Positions 6,425 to 13,673 of a DNA stretch of 16,161 nt are shown piece after piece. The notes under the pieces were generated by a model. That model did not search any database. It worked only from the letters and a program-made list of their open reading frames with translations, and was not told where the DNA came from. A program made the translations under genes and the position numbers. Source of the DNA: Vulcanimicrobiota bacterium (GTDB lineage: Bacteria; Eremiobacterota; Eremiobacteria; Baltobacterales; Baltobacteraceae); assembly GCA_030042755.1 (NCBI GenBank), contig JASHZC010000151.1, forward strand, positions 1-16,161, written 5' to 3'. Position 1 is the first letter of the stretch. Every line of letters begins with the position of its first letter.

Positions 6425-7429
6425 ATGAGAACTCGCCGTTGTCTTGGGAGTGTGATGGGCGTGCTCGCGGGATTGGCTTTTCTTACCGGGTGTGGGGGCG
6501 GAACGCCGTCAACGTTCGCTCCGGCGGCCACTCAGAGCAACGGCGCGAAACGGATCGCCCATCCCGACCGAGCGCGATCGTGGGTAGCTCCCGAGGCGAA
6601 GAAGGATAACCTGCTCTACGTCAGCGACTCGGACACGTACGACGTCTACATGTACTCCTACCCGCGCGGCAAGCTCGTAGGGACGCTGACGGATCAAAAC
6701 AATCCCGCCGGCCTGTGCGTCGATAAGAAGGGCGACGTCTTCGTGACGCAGCTCTATGGCGGCGGTCATATCGTCGAGTACGCGCATGGCGGAACGACGG
6801 CGATCGAATCGTTGAGCGATCCCGGTTACGAGCCCGGCGGCTGCTCCGTCGACCCGGCAAGCGGCGACCTCGCGGTTACGAATATCGTCACCGACTATTT
6901 CGATGTGGGCAACTTGCTGATCTTCAAACGCGCCAAGGGCACGCCGACGAGTTATGCCGCGCCCGGAACCACGGGCGCCGGCGCGGTGTGGGGCTCGGTG
7001 AACACGTGCGGTTACGACGACAAAGGGAACGTGTACTTCGCCGGGCACGGTTATCCGGACGCCAACGTCTTTGGCGAGCTGCCAAAGGGCGCGAGCAGCA
7101 CCGAAAACATCACGCTCAAGCAGAACTTTGGAAGCGGCATCGGTAACGTGCAATGGGACGGGACCTATATCACGTTTGCGGACATCGACGGGTCGATCTA
7201 CCGCTTCAAGATGAAGGGAACGACCGGCAAAGTGGTCGGCTCGACCGTGCTAAACGGCTCGGACCAAGTCGACCAGAGTTGGATTCAAGGTAAACGCGTG
7301 ATCGCTCCGCAGCAGTTCTCTGCCGACGTCTTCTACTACGATTACCCGGCAGGCGGGGACTCGACCAAGACCGTCGCTGGACTGAGTGCTCCGTTTGGTA
7401 CGACCGTCAGCCTGGCTCCGAAAACGTAG
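6425..7429 (+). CDS. Beta-propeller lipoprotein, family A (NHL-like)
   Basis: Predicted 334-residue lipoprotein. The signal peptide ends in the lipobox FLTGC, with Cys23 followed by GGG. The HPDRARSW motif and NHL-like blades follow: LLYVSDSDTYDVYMY, PAGLCVDKKGDVFVTQLYGG, CSVDPASGDLAVTNI, CGYDDKGNVYFAG and NVQWDGTYITFAD. It is very similar over its full length to 3915-4904 and more distantly to 107-1198. The frame is open for 25 codons before the ATG at 6425. I prefer 6425 because GGAGG at 6409-6413 precedes it by 11 bases and it gives a normal lipoprotein signal. It is divergent from the phosphoesterase. The regulator at 7513 follows 83 bases downstream on the same strand. The ligand and cellular role are unknown. 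Confidence 0.87.
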   Translation: MRTRRCLGSVMGVLAGLAFLTGCGGGTPSTFAPAATQSNGAKRIAHPDRARSWVAPEAKKDNLLYVSDSDTYDVYMYSYPRGKLVGTLTDQNNPAGLCVDKKGDVFVTQLYGGGHIVEYAHGGTTAIESLSDPGYEPGGCSVDPASGDLAVTNIVTDYFDVGNLLIFKRAKGTPTSYAAPGTTGAGAVWGSVNTCGYDDKGNVYFAGHGYPDANVFGELPKGASSTENITLKQNFGSGIGNVQWDGTYITFADIDGSIYRFKMKGTTGKVVGSTVLNGSDQVDQSWIQGKRVIAPQQFSADVFYYDYPAGGDSTKTVAGLSAPFGTTVSLAPKT

Positions 7430-7440
7430 CAAGCAAAGAA

Positions 7441-7490
7441 GCTCTCCCACGCCGTCGAAGGCATGAGAGCCGCCGCGGGTGACGGCTCTC
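7441..7490 (+). promoter_or_regulatory. Leader with competing hairpins before regulator gene
   Basis: GAGAGCCG (7465-7472) pairs perfectly with CGGCTCTC (7483-7490) across a 10-base loop. The first six bases of that arm can instead pair with GCTCTC at 7441-7446. The two stems exclude each other. No T-run follows, so it is a poor intrinsic terminator. It lies 12 bases after the lipoprotein stop and just before the GGGAGGG ribosome binding site of the next gene, so it could end transcription, stabilise the upstream mRNA 3' end or modulate translation. Confidence 0.45.
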
Positions 7491-7512
7491 GAGCTGAGAG
7501 GGGAGGGTCGCC

Positions 7513-9141
7513 TTGCCTACCTTTTCAAGTGCCAGCTTCAATGTAGCCGCTAAGCATCTCTTTCGTCACTTGCACGAGCCGCACGTCCTGCGCTCCAATC
7601 CCTTGGTCCGGCACGTCTTTGAAAACCTGCGCGGAGCCCGTCTCGGCGGAGTATACGAGCGCGCGGCATTGGATCGCGTGCACGAACTTGTTCGTCTCGG
7701 GGCACTGTATTGCCGCGACGCAGACATCGCCGCCGGGCGAGAAGAGCGAGCCGTACGACAACATGCGATCGTCACCCAGCAATGTCTCGAGCAGCGGCCG
7801 ATGCGCGAAGTTGCGGCCACCCTCGGAATATCGTACTACCATTGCTACCGCCAGCGTGCCGAGATCTGCCGGCGCGTGGCGCGTTATATCCTCGAGCGCG
7901 ATGACGCGCCGGCGCTCGACGCGTTTCCTGAGTTCGACGAGTTTGCCTCGCTTGCGGACCGGGCGATGCAGCGGGCGGCGTGTTTGCCCGCGGAAGCGGC
8001 CTTTCGCCAAGGCGACGACCTGGTCCGCGCTTCCGTATCCGCGCAACAGAAAATCGAAGCATTGCGCCTCGGAGCCTCGATAGCGGCGCGATTTGGCGAC
8101 GTCAAGCGCGCCGAACGCGCGCGCCGCGAAGCTCAGGCGCTTTGGATCGAACATCTGGCAGCAGGCCCGTCACCTTCACGGGAGGTCGCGCGAGCGTGCA
8201 TCGAGCTGATGGACGCAAAACTCGCGTACCATCGCGCCGACCCGTCGCAGGCGCTCGCGATGGCGCAGCGCGCAGCCGGGCGCCTCGCACCCATTCAAGA
8301 GGAGCCGCGCGTGGCGCAGCTCTACGGCGAAAGCCTTTACGAGCTCGGCGCGGCCTACTGGAACCTCGGCGACTTCGAGCGCGGATACGAGCACGTCGCC
8401 GATGCCGAAGCACACTTCGCGCAGTTGCGCTTGGCGTCACCGCATCTACGCGTACGCGTGATGGTGGAGATTTGGCAGATGCGTAACTATCTGCTGATGA
8501 ACTCGAAGAGCTGGTATCCATCCTGGCAGCGCCGCAAGGGCCTGATCGCGGCTTACGAACAGGCCTATGCTGCCGGCGCATTCTTCGAGGCGGCGACGGC
8601 GCTCGCAGCTCTGGCCGAGCACCACGCCTTCGCGGGCAACGACGACGAGACATTGCGAACCGCCCAAGCCGCCCTCTCACTCGCAAAGCAAGAGCCAAGT
8701 GAAAGGCTGCGGACTCAAATTTCGATCCAGGTCGCGATGCTCTTGTTGTGGACGCGATACTGGGATCGCGCGCGCTCGTTTCTTCCCGTCGCGCAGCGGC
8801 TCGATGCCTGCGACGTCTACCATCGCGAGTTGGCCGCCTACTTCGCCGCCGAACGCGCGTTCCGGCGCCGAGCATTCCGGGACGCGTGGAATCTCACGCG
8901 GGATGAGTCCGGCAATTACGTCGGCCTTGGCGTGCGCAAGCGGCTCATCGCAGCCGCGTCGGCGCACGAACTCGAACATCGGCGTGTCGCTGGAGCCTTG
9001 ATCGAAGCCACGCTGCCGGCCGCCGAACGCCTGCATTCGGTTCCGCTGCTGCGCGACACGTACAGCTTTGCCGGCCAGATCACGGGGAATTCGCGCTACA
9101 AGCGTCAAGCCGTCGAACTGACGCGACTGCTCAACGCCTAA
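7513..9141 (+). CDS. HTH and helical-repeat (TPR-like) regulator
   Basis: Predicted 542-residue cytoplasmic protein with a TTG start. GGGAGGG (7501-7507) lies five bases before the TTG, and the first in-frame ATG comes far into the conserved part, so TTG is the best choice. The N-terminal 130 residues are Arg/His-rich and contain a likely helix-turn-helix near 95-122 (RPMREVAATLGISYYHCYRQR), of the sigma-70 region 4 / LuxR kind. The remaining ~400 residues are alpha-helical, Ala/Arg-rich repeats such as AQLYGESLYELGAAYWNLGDFERGYEHV and AATALAALAEHHAFAGNDDETLRTAQAAL (each split here from longer runs), as in TPR proteins. There is no signal peptide and no ATPase motif. The architecture suggests a DNA-binding regulator with a protein- or ligand-sensing TPR domain. 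The target is unknown; the adjacent lipoprotein gene is a candidate. Confidence 0.75.
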   Translation: MPTFSSASFNVAAKHLFRHLHEPHVLRSNPLVRHVFENLRGARLGGVYERAALDRVHELVRLGALYCRDADIAAGREERAVRQHAIVTQQCLEQRPMREVAATLGISYYHCYRQRAEICRRVARYILERDDAPALDAFPEFDEFASLADRAMQRAACLPAEAAFRQGDDLVRASVSAQQKIEALRLGASIAARFGDVKRAERARREAQALWIEHLAAGPSPSREVARACIELMDAKLAYHRADPSQALAMAQRAAGRLAPIQEEPRVAQLYGESLYELGAAYWNLGDFERGYEHVADAEAHFAQLRLASPHLRVRVMVEIWQMRNYLLMNSKSWYPSWQRRKGLIAAYEQAYAAGAFFEAATALAALAEHHAFAGNDDETLRTAQAALSLAKQEPSERLRTQISIQVAMLLLWTRYWDRARSFLPVAQRLDACDVYHRELAAYFAAERAFRRRAFRDAWNLTRDESGNYVGLGVRKRLIAAASAHELEHRRVAGALIEATLPAAERLHSVPLLRDTYSFAGQITGNSRYKRQAVELTRLLNA

Positions 9142-9162
9142 GCCCGCCGCAAGACGGCGCTT
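9140..9162. terminator. Hairpin between convergent genes
   Basis: CGCCG (9145-9149) pairs with CGGCG (9155-9159) across a 5-base loop, extended by AAG / CTT after a two-base bulge. It starts within the TAA of the regulator and ends four bases before the stop of the convergent stress-protein gene. It could stop transcription from both sides, but it lacks T-runs. Confidence 0.35.
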
Positions 9163-9166
9163 CAAG

Positions 9167-9964
9167 CTAATGCGTTACGAGGTGCTTGGGCAAGAATCGG
9201 TCGCTATGGTAAAGATTGAACTCTAGGGTCTGCGCATTGACGGCAACCTCCTCGAGAAGTTTGCCGAGGTGCGTATCCCATTGGGCGTGGACCCAAGCCT
9301 GGTGCGACTCGAACTCGGTAAGGATGATGATGCGACTGGCATCGAGGCTGCCAAACAATCGCGCCTCGTGCAAACCGGGTAGATCGGCACCGGGGCCGCG
9401 TAGGAATGTCGTAATTTCCCGGTAGAGCTTGTCGTAGTCTTGCGGTGAGACCTCGAGCAGTCTGAACATGCAGACGGGTCCGTCACCGTCGATCGCCGGC
9501 AGAGTCACCCGCTCGCTGTCGGCCACGGTTGCCTTTTCCCGCACCATGACGACTGGGCAAGGCGACGAGCGCAGCACCTCCTCCGCAACATAGCCCATGA
9601 ACAACCGTCTAAACCCCGAGCGTCCATGCGTTCCCATGACGATCGTATCGGCGTTTGTCCTCGCCGCCCGGGCGACGATCGCGGTTGCCGGTTCACCAAT
9701 TTCGACGTGCTCGGTAGCCGTCAGCCCCGCAGTTCGAGCCGTCGCAGCCGCCGCTCCGACGATTTGCTCGGCCTCGCGCTTGGCGGTGGCTACCCGCTCC
9801 TCTTTTAGGGGATCGGGCAGATTGCGCCCGACCACTGCAACCGGATCAACGACGGAGCATATGTCGATCTTCGCGCCTTCGCCTTTTGCCAGGCCCAGCG
9901 CGTAGTCGAAAGCATGCGCCGCGCAATCCGATCCATCGAGCGAAACGAGAATTCTTCGTAACAT
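9167..9964 (-). CDS. Universal stress protein domain fused to ABM-like domain
   Basis: Predicted 265-residue cytoplasmic protein of two parts. Residues 1-142 are a UspA domain: ILVSLDGSDCAAHAFDYAL at the start with Asp10, the IGEPATAIVARAA segment, DTIVMGTHGRSG, and SSPCPVVMVRE at the end. The ATP loop follows G-2X-G-9X-G (Gly111, Gly114, Gly124), but the usual Ser/Thr after the last Gly is Tyr125, so nucleotide binding may be altered. After a ~20-residue linker, residues 165-255 look like an antibiotic biosynthesis monooxygenase (ABM)-type ferredoxin-fold domain: FRLLEVSPQDYDKLYREITTF, then ILTEFESHQAWVHAQWDTH. The assignment of that second domain is tentative. There is a start ATG at 9964 with only a weak ribosome binding site. 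It converges on the regulator at 7513-9141. It likely acts in stress response and dimerises through one or both domains. Confidence 0.8.
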   Translation of the reverse strand: MLRRILVSLDGSDCAAHAFDYALGLAKGEGAKIDICSVVDPVAVVGRNLPDPLKEERVATAKREAEQIVGAAAATARTAGLTATEHVEIGEPATAIVARAARTNADTIVMGTHGRSGFRRLFMGYVAEEVLRSSPCPVVMVREKATVADSERVTLPAIDGDGPVCMFRLLEVSPQDYDKLYREITTFLRGPGADLPGLHEARLFGSLDASRIIILTEFESHQAWVHAQWDTHLGKLLEEVAVNAQTLEFNLYHSDRFLPKHLVTH

Positions 9965-9992
9965 CAGACGTCAGCTTACCAGACCCCGATGA

Positions 9993-10024
9993 AGAATCTG
10001 AGAAACCGGATTCCTCAGTTTTTC
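9993..10024. terminator. Hairpin followed by T5 on the plus strand
   Basis: CTGAG (9998-10002) pairs with CTCAG (10014-10018), and the stem extends inward by A-T and G-T pairs to a small CCGGA loop. On the plus strand it is followed by TTTTT, the classic intrinsic terminator form. Both flanking genes are on the minus strand, where the downstream T-content is weaker. It may still end the minus-strand transcript from the gene that stops at 10056, or block antisense transcription into it. Confidence 0.45.
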
Positions 10025-10055
10025 AAATATCCTTCGACCTCGCCGTGGCGGCCGG

Positions 10056-10904
10056 CTAGATCGTGATGTCGGCTCCGGCGACGAACCTAGCGGTGCCTGT
10101 GATGCCCCGCGTGGCGAACAGCGAGACGCGCGCATAGAATTCCAGCCAGCGCGTCGGGTCTCGATAGGTGCCGAGGTCGAATCGATTGGAAGGAGTGCGC
10201 ACGGCGTTGCTCCCGCTGAAGCGGAACTCTCTCGCGTAGGAGGTATACATGCGCGTTGAGCCATCCGTATTTAGTGGAATGGTATACGTCGTTGCGAATT
10301 GGTCGAGCGCTTCAGGAGGACGGCTTGCCGCAGCGTAGAGATTTTCTGAAACTCGGAATAGGACGTCTAATCGACGCGACAGGCCGCCCCCGCCGGTGGG
10401 TATGGGCGCGCCGAAGTAGTAGTCCCCCGAGAGATAAGCGGAGTGGTAGCCGTCCGCCATATTCGGGTCTGACGATTGATACGCGTAACCGGTACGAACC
10501 TCATAGTGGTCGCGCCCGTCGGGTGCGCTGAATCGCAGCTTCACCTCAGCAAGGTCAAAGGGCGGATCGAATTTGCTGGACTGCTCTTCCTCGTTGACTC
10601 CGTCGTCCTTATCGTCGTCCAGCCCCATCTGATAGGCTCGCAACAGTTTAATTCTTACCGAGAAGCCGCGAACAACCGGCTTGTACTGGAGGCGAAACTG
10701 CGCTCGCACCAGGTTGCGACAGTAGGGCGTGGCGCTAAGGCAGGCCGTATACGCGGGATCGACGCCGCCAGTAATAGCGCTGGCCGCCCTACATGTGCCG
10801 CGCGCGCAAAGCGGAACAATGAGCACGGCCGATGTCCAGAGTATGCATCGCAGTACTCTTGCCACAGCGCACCAATAGGGTGCACGCGGCGATCTTTCCT
10901 GCAC
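10056..10904 (-). CDS. Exported strand-rich protein, possibly a small beta-barrel
   Basis: Predicted 282-residue exported protein that I do not recognise. A signal peptide (VLRCILWTSAVLIVPLCARG followed by TCRA) precedes a region with alternating hydrophobic and polar residues and many aromatics: VRAQFRLQYKPVVRGFSVRI, DHYEVRTGYAYQSS, GYHSAYLSGDYYFG, RMYTSYAREFRF, WLEFYARVSLFA and a final FVAGADITI. That pattern fits outer-membrane or periplasmic beta-strands. An acidic loop (GLDDDKDDGVNEEEQ) could bind cations. Two Cys pairs are possible near the N-terminus. The frame opens with GTG at 10922, but I prefer GTG at 10904, which has GGAG six bases upstream. GTG at 10865 is a third option. It is divergent from the ion channel gene with about 60 bases between the preferred starts. 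Function is unknown. Confidence 0.6.
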   Translation of the reverse strand: MQERSPRAPYWCAVARVLRCILWTSAVLIVPLCARGTCRAASAITGGVDPAYTACLSATPYCRNLVRAQFRLQYKPVVRGFSVRIKLLRAYQMGLDDDKDDGVNEEEQSSKFDPPFDLAEVKLRFSAPDGRDHYEVRTGYAYQSSDPNMADGYHSAYLSGDYYFGAPIPTGGGGLSRRLDVLFRVSENLYAAASRPPEALDQFATTYTIPLNTDGSTRMYTSYAREFRFSGSNAVRTPSNRFDLGTYRDPTRWLEFYARVSLFATRGITGTARFVAGADITI

Positions 10905-10965
10905 CGTGCGCTCCGGCGACACGTTCGTTGGGGGGCGCCATCACGGGCGCGACGAAAGCGACACT

Positions 10966-12009
10966 GTGCAGGCGCCGTTCGTACGGTATTTCACGCTCCT
11001 GTCCGTAGGTACGGTTCTAGCTTTGTGCGCATGTGCGTCTGCCGCGCGAGCGGCCACGGCAGGCACCGAGCCGACTCCGGAGCGGCCACGGGCCGTCCGC
11101 GTCGGGGTTGTGATCCGCAACATCATCGCCATCGACGAGGTGAAGGAAAACTGGCAAGTTAACGGTCTGCTTGTCGCAAAGTGGAACGATCCTAGCCTTC
11201 GCTACCGGCCGCGCGGACCAGAGCAGCTTTCTCGAGAGTTGCCTTCGAAGATGTGGAAGCCGGACTTTGAATTCACGAATGAAGAAACGGCGACGAGTTT
11301 TCACTTCGTCGACCTTTACGTCCAGCCGGACGGAACCGTTACATCCACGCAAAGGTTTACGGCAACCCTCTCGACCAACTCAGATTTGCGCCGTTTTCCG
11401 TTCGACTCTCAAGTCTTGCCGGTAGTGGTTCAAGCCAGTGGCGACGACCTCGATACCACCATTCTGACGCCTGACCAGAAAGATACGTCGTTGTCGAATC
11501 GCGGCTATGTCGGCCTCGCGCAGTGGACGCCGCTTTCCCTTACCGAACGTTTGGGCACGGTCGACGGAAGTGTCAGGCACGCGAAGGACATAGAGTTTAG
11601 CGTCAAAGTGCGGCGTAATCCGAGATCATATATTTTTAAATTCATCGTGCCGCTTTTACTGCTGGTGATGATTTCGTGGGTAACCTTCTGGCTTTCGCAC
11701 GAAGAGTTCAAGGCGCGGGACCAGCTCCAGTCCGCCGTGGCCACACTTCTGATCGTTGTCGCTTTCAACATCACGGTGAGCAACCTGTTGCCACGGACCG
11801 AATATATCACCTATATCGACGCGCTCTTATTCACGTGCTTCATTTTTGTTATCGTCGCGATCGGCGCCATCGTGCTAACGCATCTCCTGCAGATAAACCA
11901 CTCGGAAAAGACGGCGCTGTTCGTGCGCAGGCTCGCCGGCATCGTTCTTCCGGTTGCTTTTTTGGTCACCCAGGCGATATTGTTCTTCGCATTTCACATC
12001 GCCGGCTAG
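10966..12009 (+). CDS. Pentameric ligand-gated ion channel (GLIC/ELIC type)
   Basis: Predicted ~347-residue Cys-loop-superfamily channel of the prokaryotic type. Order, numbered from the start used here: a signal peptide (1-30), then an extracellular ligand-binding beta-sandwich with the hallmark W-x-P-D (MWKPD, 96-100) and the loop FPFDSQVL (144-151), which replaces the disulphide loop of animal receptors. Four membrane helices follow. M1 is about 222-244 with the conserved Pro in FIVPLLLL. M2 is about 252-272 and lines the pore. The M2-M3 loop is LLPRTEYITYID. M3 is about 281-308 and M4 about 320-345. The M3-M4 loop is very short, as in GLIC. The M2 to M3 region matches the layout of GLIC closely. 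The start is uncertain: the frame opens with GTG at 10906, but GTG at 10966 gives a normal signal peptide. Five copies should form a cation or anion channel; the agonist and selectivity cannot be read from sequence. It is divergent from 10056-10904. Confidence 0.88.
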   Translation: MQAPFVRYFTLLSVGTVLALCACASAARAATAGTEPTPERPRAVRVGVVIRNIIAIDEVKENWQVNGLLVAKWNDPSLRYRPRGPEQLSRELPSKMWKPDFEFTNEETATSFHFVDLYVQPDGTVTSTQRFTATLSTNSDLRRFPFDSQVLPVVVQASGDDLDTTILTPDQKDTSLSNRGYVGLAQWTPLSLTERLGTVDGSVRHAKDIEFSVKVRRNPRSYIFKFIVPLLLLVMISWVTFWLSHEEFKARDQLQSAVATLLIVVAFNITVSNLLPRTEYITYIDALLFTCFIFVIVAIGAIVLTHLLQINHSEKTALFVRRLAGIVLPVAFLVTQAILFFAFHIAG

Positions 12010-12020
12010 CCTCGCGTCGA

Positions 12021-12389
12021 CTACGCGCCGCTCAAATAGGCTTCAACCTGCGAGACGAAGAGCTGCGGGTCGATCGGTTTTGCGATGTAGCCGTCGAATC
12101 CCATCGTTTCGATGCGTTCGCGATCGCCCGGCATCGCGAGTGCGGTGACGGCGACCAAAGGCGTCGAGGCGAGGTTAGGACTGCTCTTAAGCCGGCGCGC
12201 AAGCTCGTAGCCATCGATCCCAGGCATGAGAATATCGGTGAGCACCAGCGCGAAACTGCCGGCCCGGGCGGCCTCAAGCGCAGCGGTGCCGTCGCCGACG
12301 CCGGTCGGGTCGTGGCCGAAAGCACGCAGGAGGTAGGTCATGAGATCCAGGTTCGTCGAGTTGTCGTCGACGACGAGGATCCGCGCCAT
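12021..12389 (-). CDS. Stand-alone response regulator receiver (CheY-like)
   Basis: Predicted 122-residue receiver domain with no output domain. All phosphorylation-site residues are present: the acidic pair Asp8-Asp9, the phospho-acceptor Asp52 in LTDILMPGIDG, Thr82 in AVTALA, and Lys104 in AKPIDP. The length equals one REC domain. The ATG at 12389 directly follows the TGA of the histidine kinase upstream (no bases between), so translation is probably coupled. The sequence resembles DivK-type and hybrid-kinase receivers, and it may pass phosphate to another protein or tune the kinase. It converges on the ion channel gene, with 11 bases between stops. Confidence 0.92.
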   Translation of the reverse strand: MARILVVDDNSTNLDLMTYLLRAFGHDPTGVGDGTAALEAARAGSFALVLTDILMPGIDGYELARRLKSSPNLASTPLVAVTALAMPGDRERIETMGFDGYIAKPIDPQLFVSQVEAYLSGA

Positions 12390-13550
12390 TCAGGAAGACT
12401 CGCGAGCAAGCGGAAGGGTCAGCGTGAATGTGCTGCCGGTTCCCTGCTCGCTGATGACGCTCAGCTCCCCGCCCAGCAGCAGGGCCAGCGTCCGGGATAG
12501 GTGGAGACCCAGACCGGTCCCGCCAGCGCGGTCTGCGCTGCCCGCAGCGAGCTGCTCGAAGGCTTTGAACAAGCGCGCGACATCATCCGCTTTGATGCCG
12601 ATCCCGGTGTCGATGACGCTAATCGTGATGGCGGTCCGCCCGTTCCACCGGCCTGCGCGAGCGTCGATGCGCACGGATCCGCGCTCCGTATACTTGATCG
12701 CATTATCCGTGAGATTCAGCAGAATCTGGCGCAAGCTTCGGCGATCGGTGGTAACAAACGCAGCCTCTTCAGAAACGAATTCCGTGAAGTCGAGCCCCTT
12801 TTCGGAGGCAACTGACGCAAGCGAAGCAGCTACGTCCTTGACGACGTCTCGGACTGGGACGCGTTCGAAAGTCAGATCGCGTTTGCCGGATTGAATCTTC
12901 GCTAGATCGAGGATGTCGTTGATCAACGAGAGCAGGTGGCGGCCGGCCCATTGGACGATTTTGAGCTGCCGTTCTTGTTCTTGGGTCAGTGGTCCGGGAA
13001 GCTTCATGAGCAGCGTGCCGGTGAAGCCGAGGATGGCATTCAGGGGCGTTCGCAGCTCGTGGCTCATCGCAGCGAGGAAACGGTCTTTGGCACGGCTTGC
13101 GTCTTCGAGCTCGGCGTTGAGCTCTTGGAGGCGCCGTTCGAATGCGATACGCTCGGTAACGTCGCGAATCGCGCTGGCTACGAAGGTCCCCTCGCGCGTC
13201 GAGACGGGACTCAGGCTGATCTCGACTGGAAACTCGGTTCCGTCCTTGCGCAGCCCGAACAGCTCGAGCCCCGTGCCCATCGCTCGTGGGCGCGGATTGG
13301 CCGCGTACGCGGCTCGGTGGTGGACGTGAACGCGACGGAAGCGCTCTGGAGTGAGGGTCTCGATCGGCCGGCCGATCAGCTCCTCGCGGTAGTATCCGAA
13401 GAGATGCTCGGCTTGCGCGTTAACCAAACGTATCGTACCCTCTGCATCGACGATAACGGTCGCATCGGGCGCATACTCGATCAGGGGGAACTGGATTCCC
13501 TCGATCTCTGCGAGCGCGAAGGATGACTTCTCCACGGTTTCGCCGCTCAT
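12390..13550 (-). CDS. PAS-containing sensor histidine kinase
   Basis: Predicted 386-residue soluble histidine kinase with no membrane helix. A PAS domain spans about residues 20-135 ([32 protein letters not shown], then [16 protein letters not shown] and a DVTER end). A short coiled linker leads to the dimerisation domain with the H-box [15 protein letters not shown] (phospho-acceptor His164). The ATPase domain has the N-box ([13 protein letters not shown], Asn283), the G1 box DTGIGIK (314-320) and the G2 box [10 protein letters not shown] (343-352). The frame is open 57 codons further upstream. I chose the ATG at 13550 because a G-rich Shine-Dalgarno (GGGGGG) lies just before it and the upstream part looks non-coding. 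The PAS would sense a cytosolic signal such as redox state or a small ligand. It is paired with the receiver at 12021-12389. Confidence 0.9.
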   Translation of the reverse strand: MSGETVEKSSFALAEIEGIQFPLIEYAPDATVIVDAEGTIRLVNAQAEHLFGYYREELIGRPIETLTPERFRRVHVHHRAAYAANPRPRAMGTGLELFGLRKDGTEFPVEISLSPVSTREGTFVASAIRDVTERIAFERRLQELNAELEDASRAKDRFLAAMSHELRTPLNAILGFTGTLLMKLPGPLTQEQERQLKIVQWAGRHLLSLINDILDLAKIQSGKRDLTFERVPVRDVVKDVAASLASVASEKGLDFTEFVSEEAAFVTTDRRSLRQILLNLTDNAIKYTERGSVRIDARAGRWNGRTAITISVIDTGIGIKADDVARLFKAFEQLAAGSADRAGGTGLGLHLSRTLALLLGGELSVISEQGTGSTFTLTLPLARESS

Positions 13551-13620
13551 TTCGCCCCCCGCCGAGTGGTACCCGTTGGCCGTTCGCCGGGTCCGACGAC
13601 CGGCGCGCCTGGGAAGAAAT

Positions 13621-13639
13621 CGAGAACAGGCCGTTCTCG
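13621..13639. promoter_or_regulatory. Palindrome CGAGAAC-N5-GTTCTCG in divergent spacer
   Basis: A perfect 7-bp inverted repeat with a 5-base centre. It lies 35 bases before the start at 13674 and 71 bases before the kinase start at 13550. Its size and symmetry suit a dimeric regulator site. It could also form a short hairpin; no T-tract follows. Confidence 0.45.
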
Positions 13640-13673
13640 GCACATTCATACCAGCGGCGTACACTGCGATCAA

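Noticed and set aside
6352..6531. 60-codon N-terminal extension of the phosphoesterase
   Set aside because: It overlaps the divergent lipoprotein gene and gives no export signal at its start.
10476..11162. 228-codon plus-strand frame over the channel promoter region
   Set aside because: It overlaps both the strand-rich exported gene and the channel in other frames and has no recognisable domain.
11676..12500. 274-codon plus-strand frame after the channel
   Set aside because: Covers channel, receiver and kinase ends out of frame; Arg-rich shadow coding.
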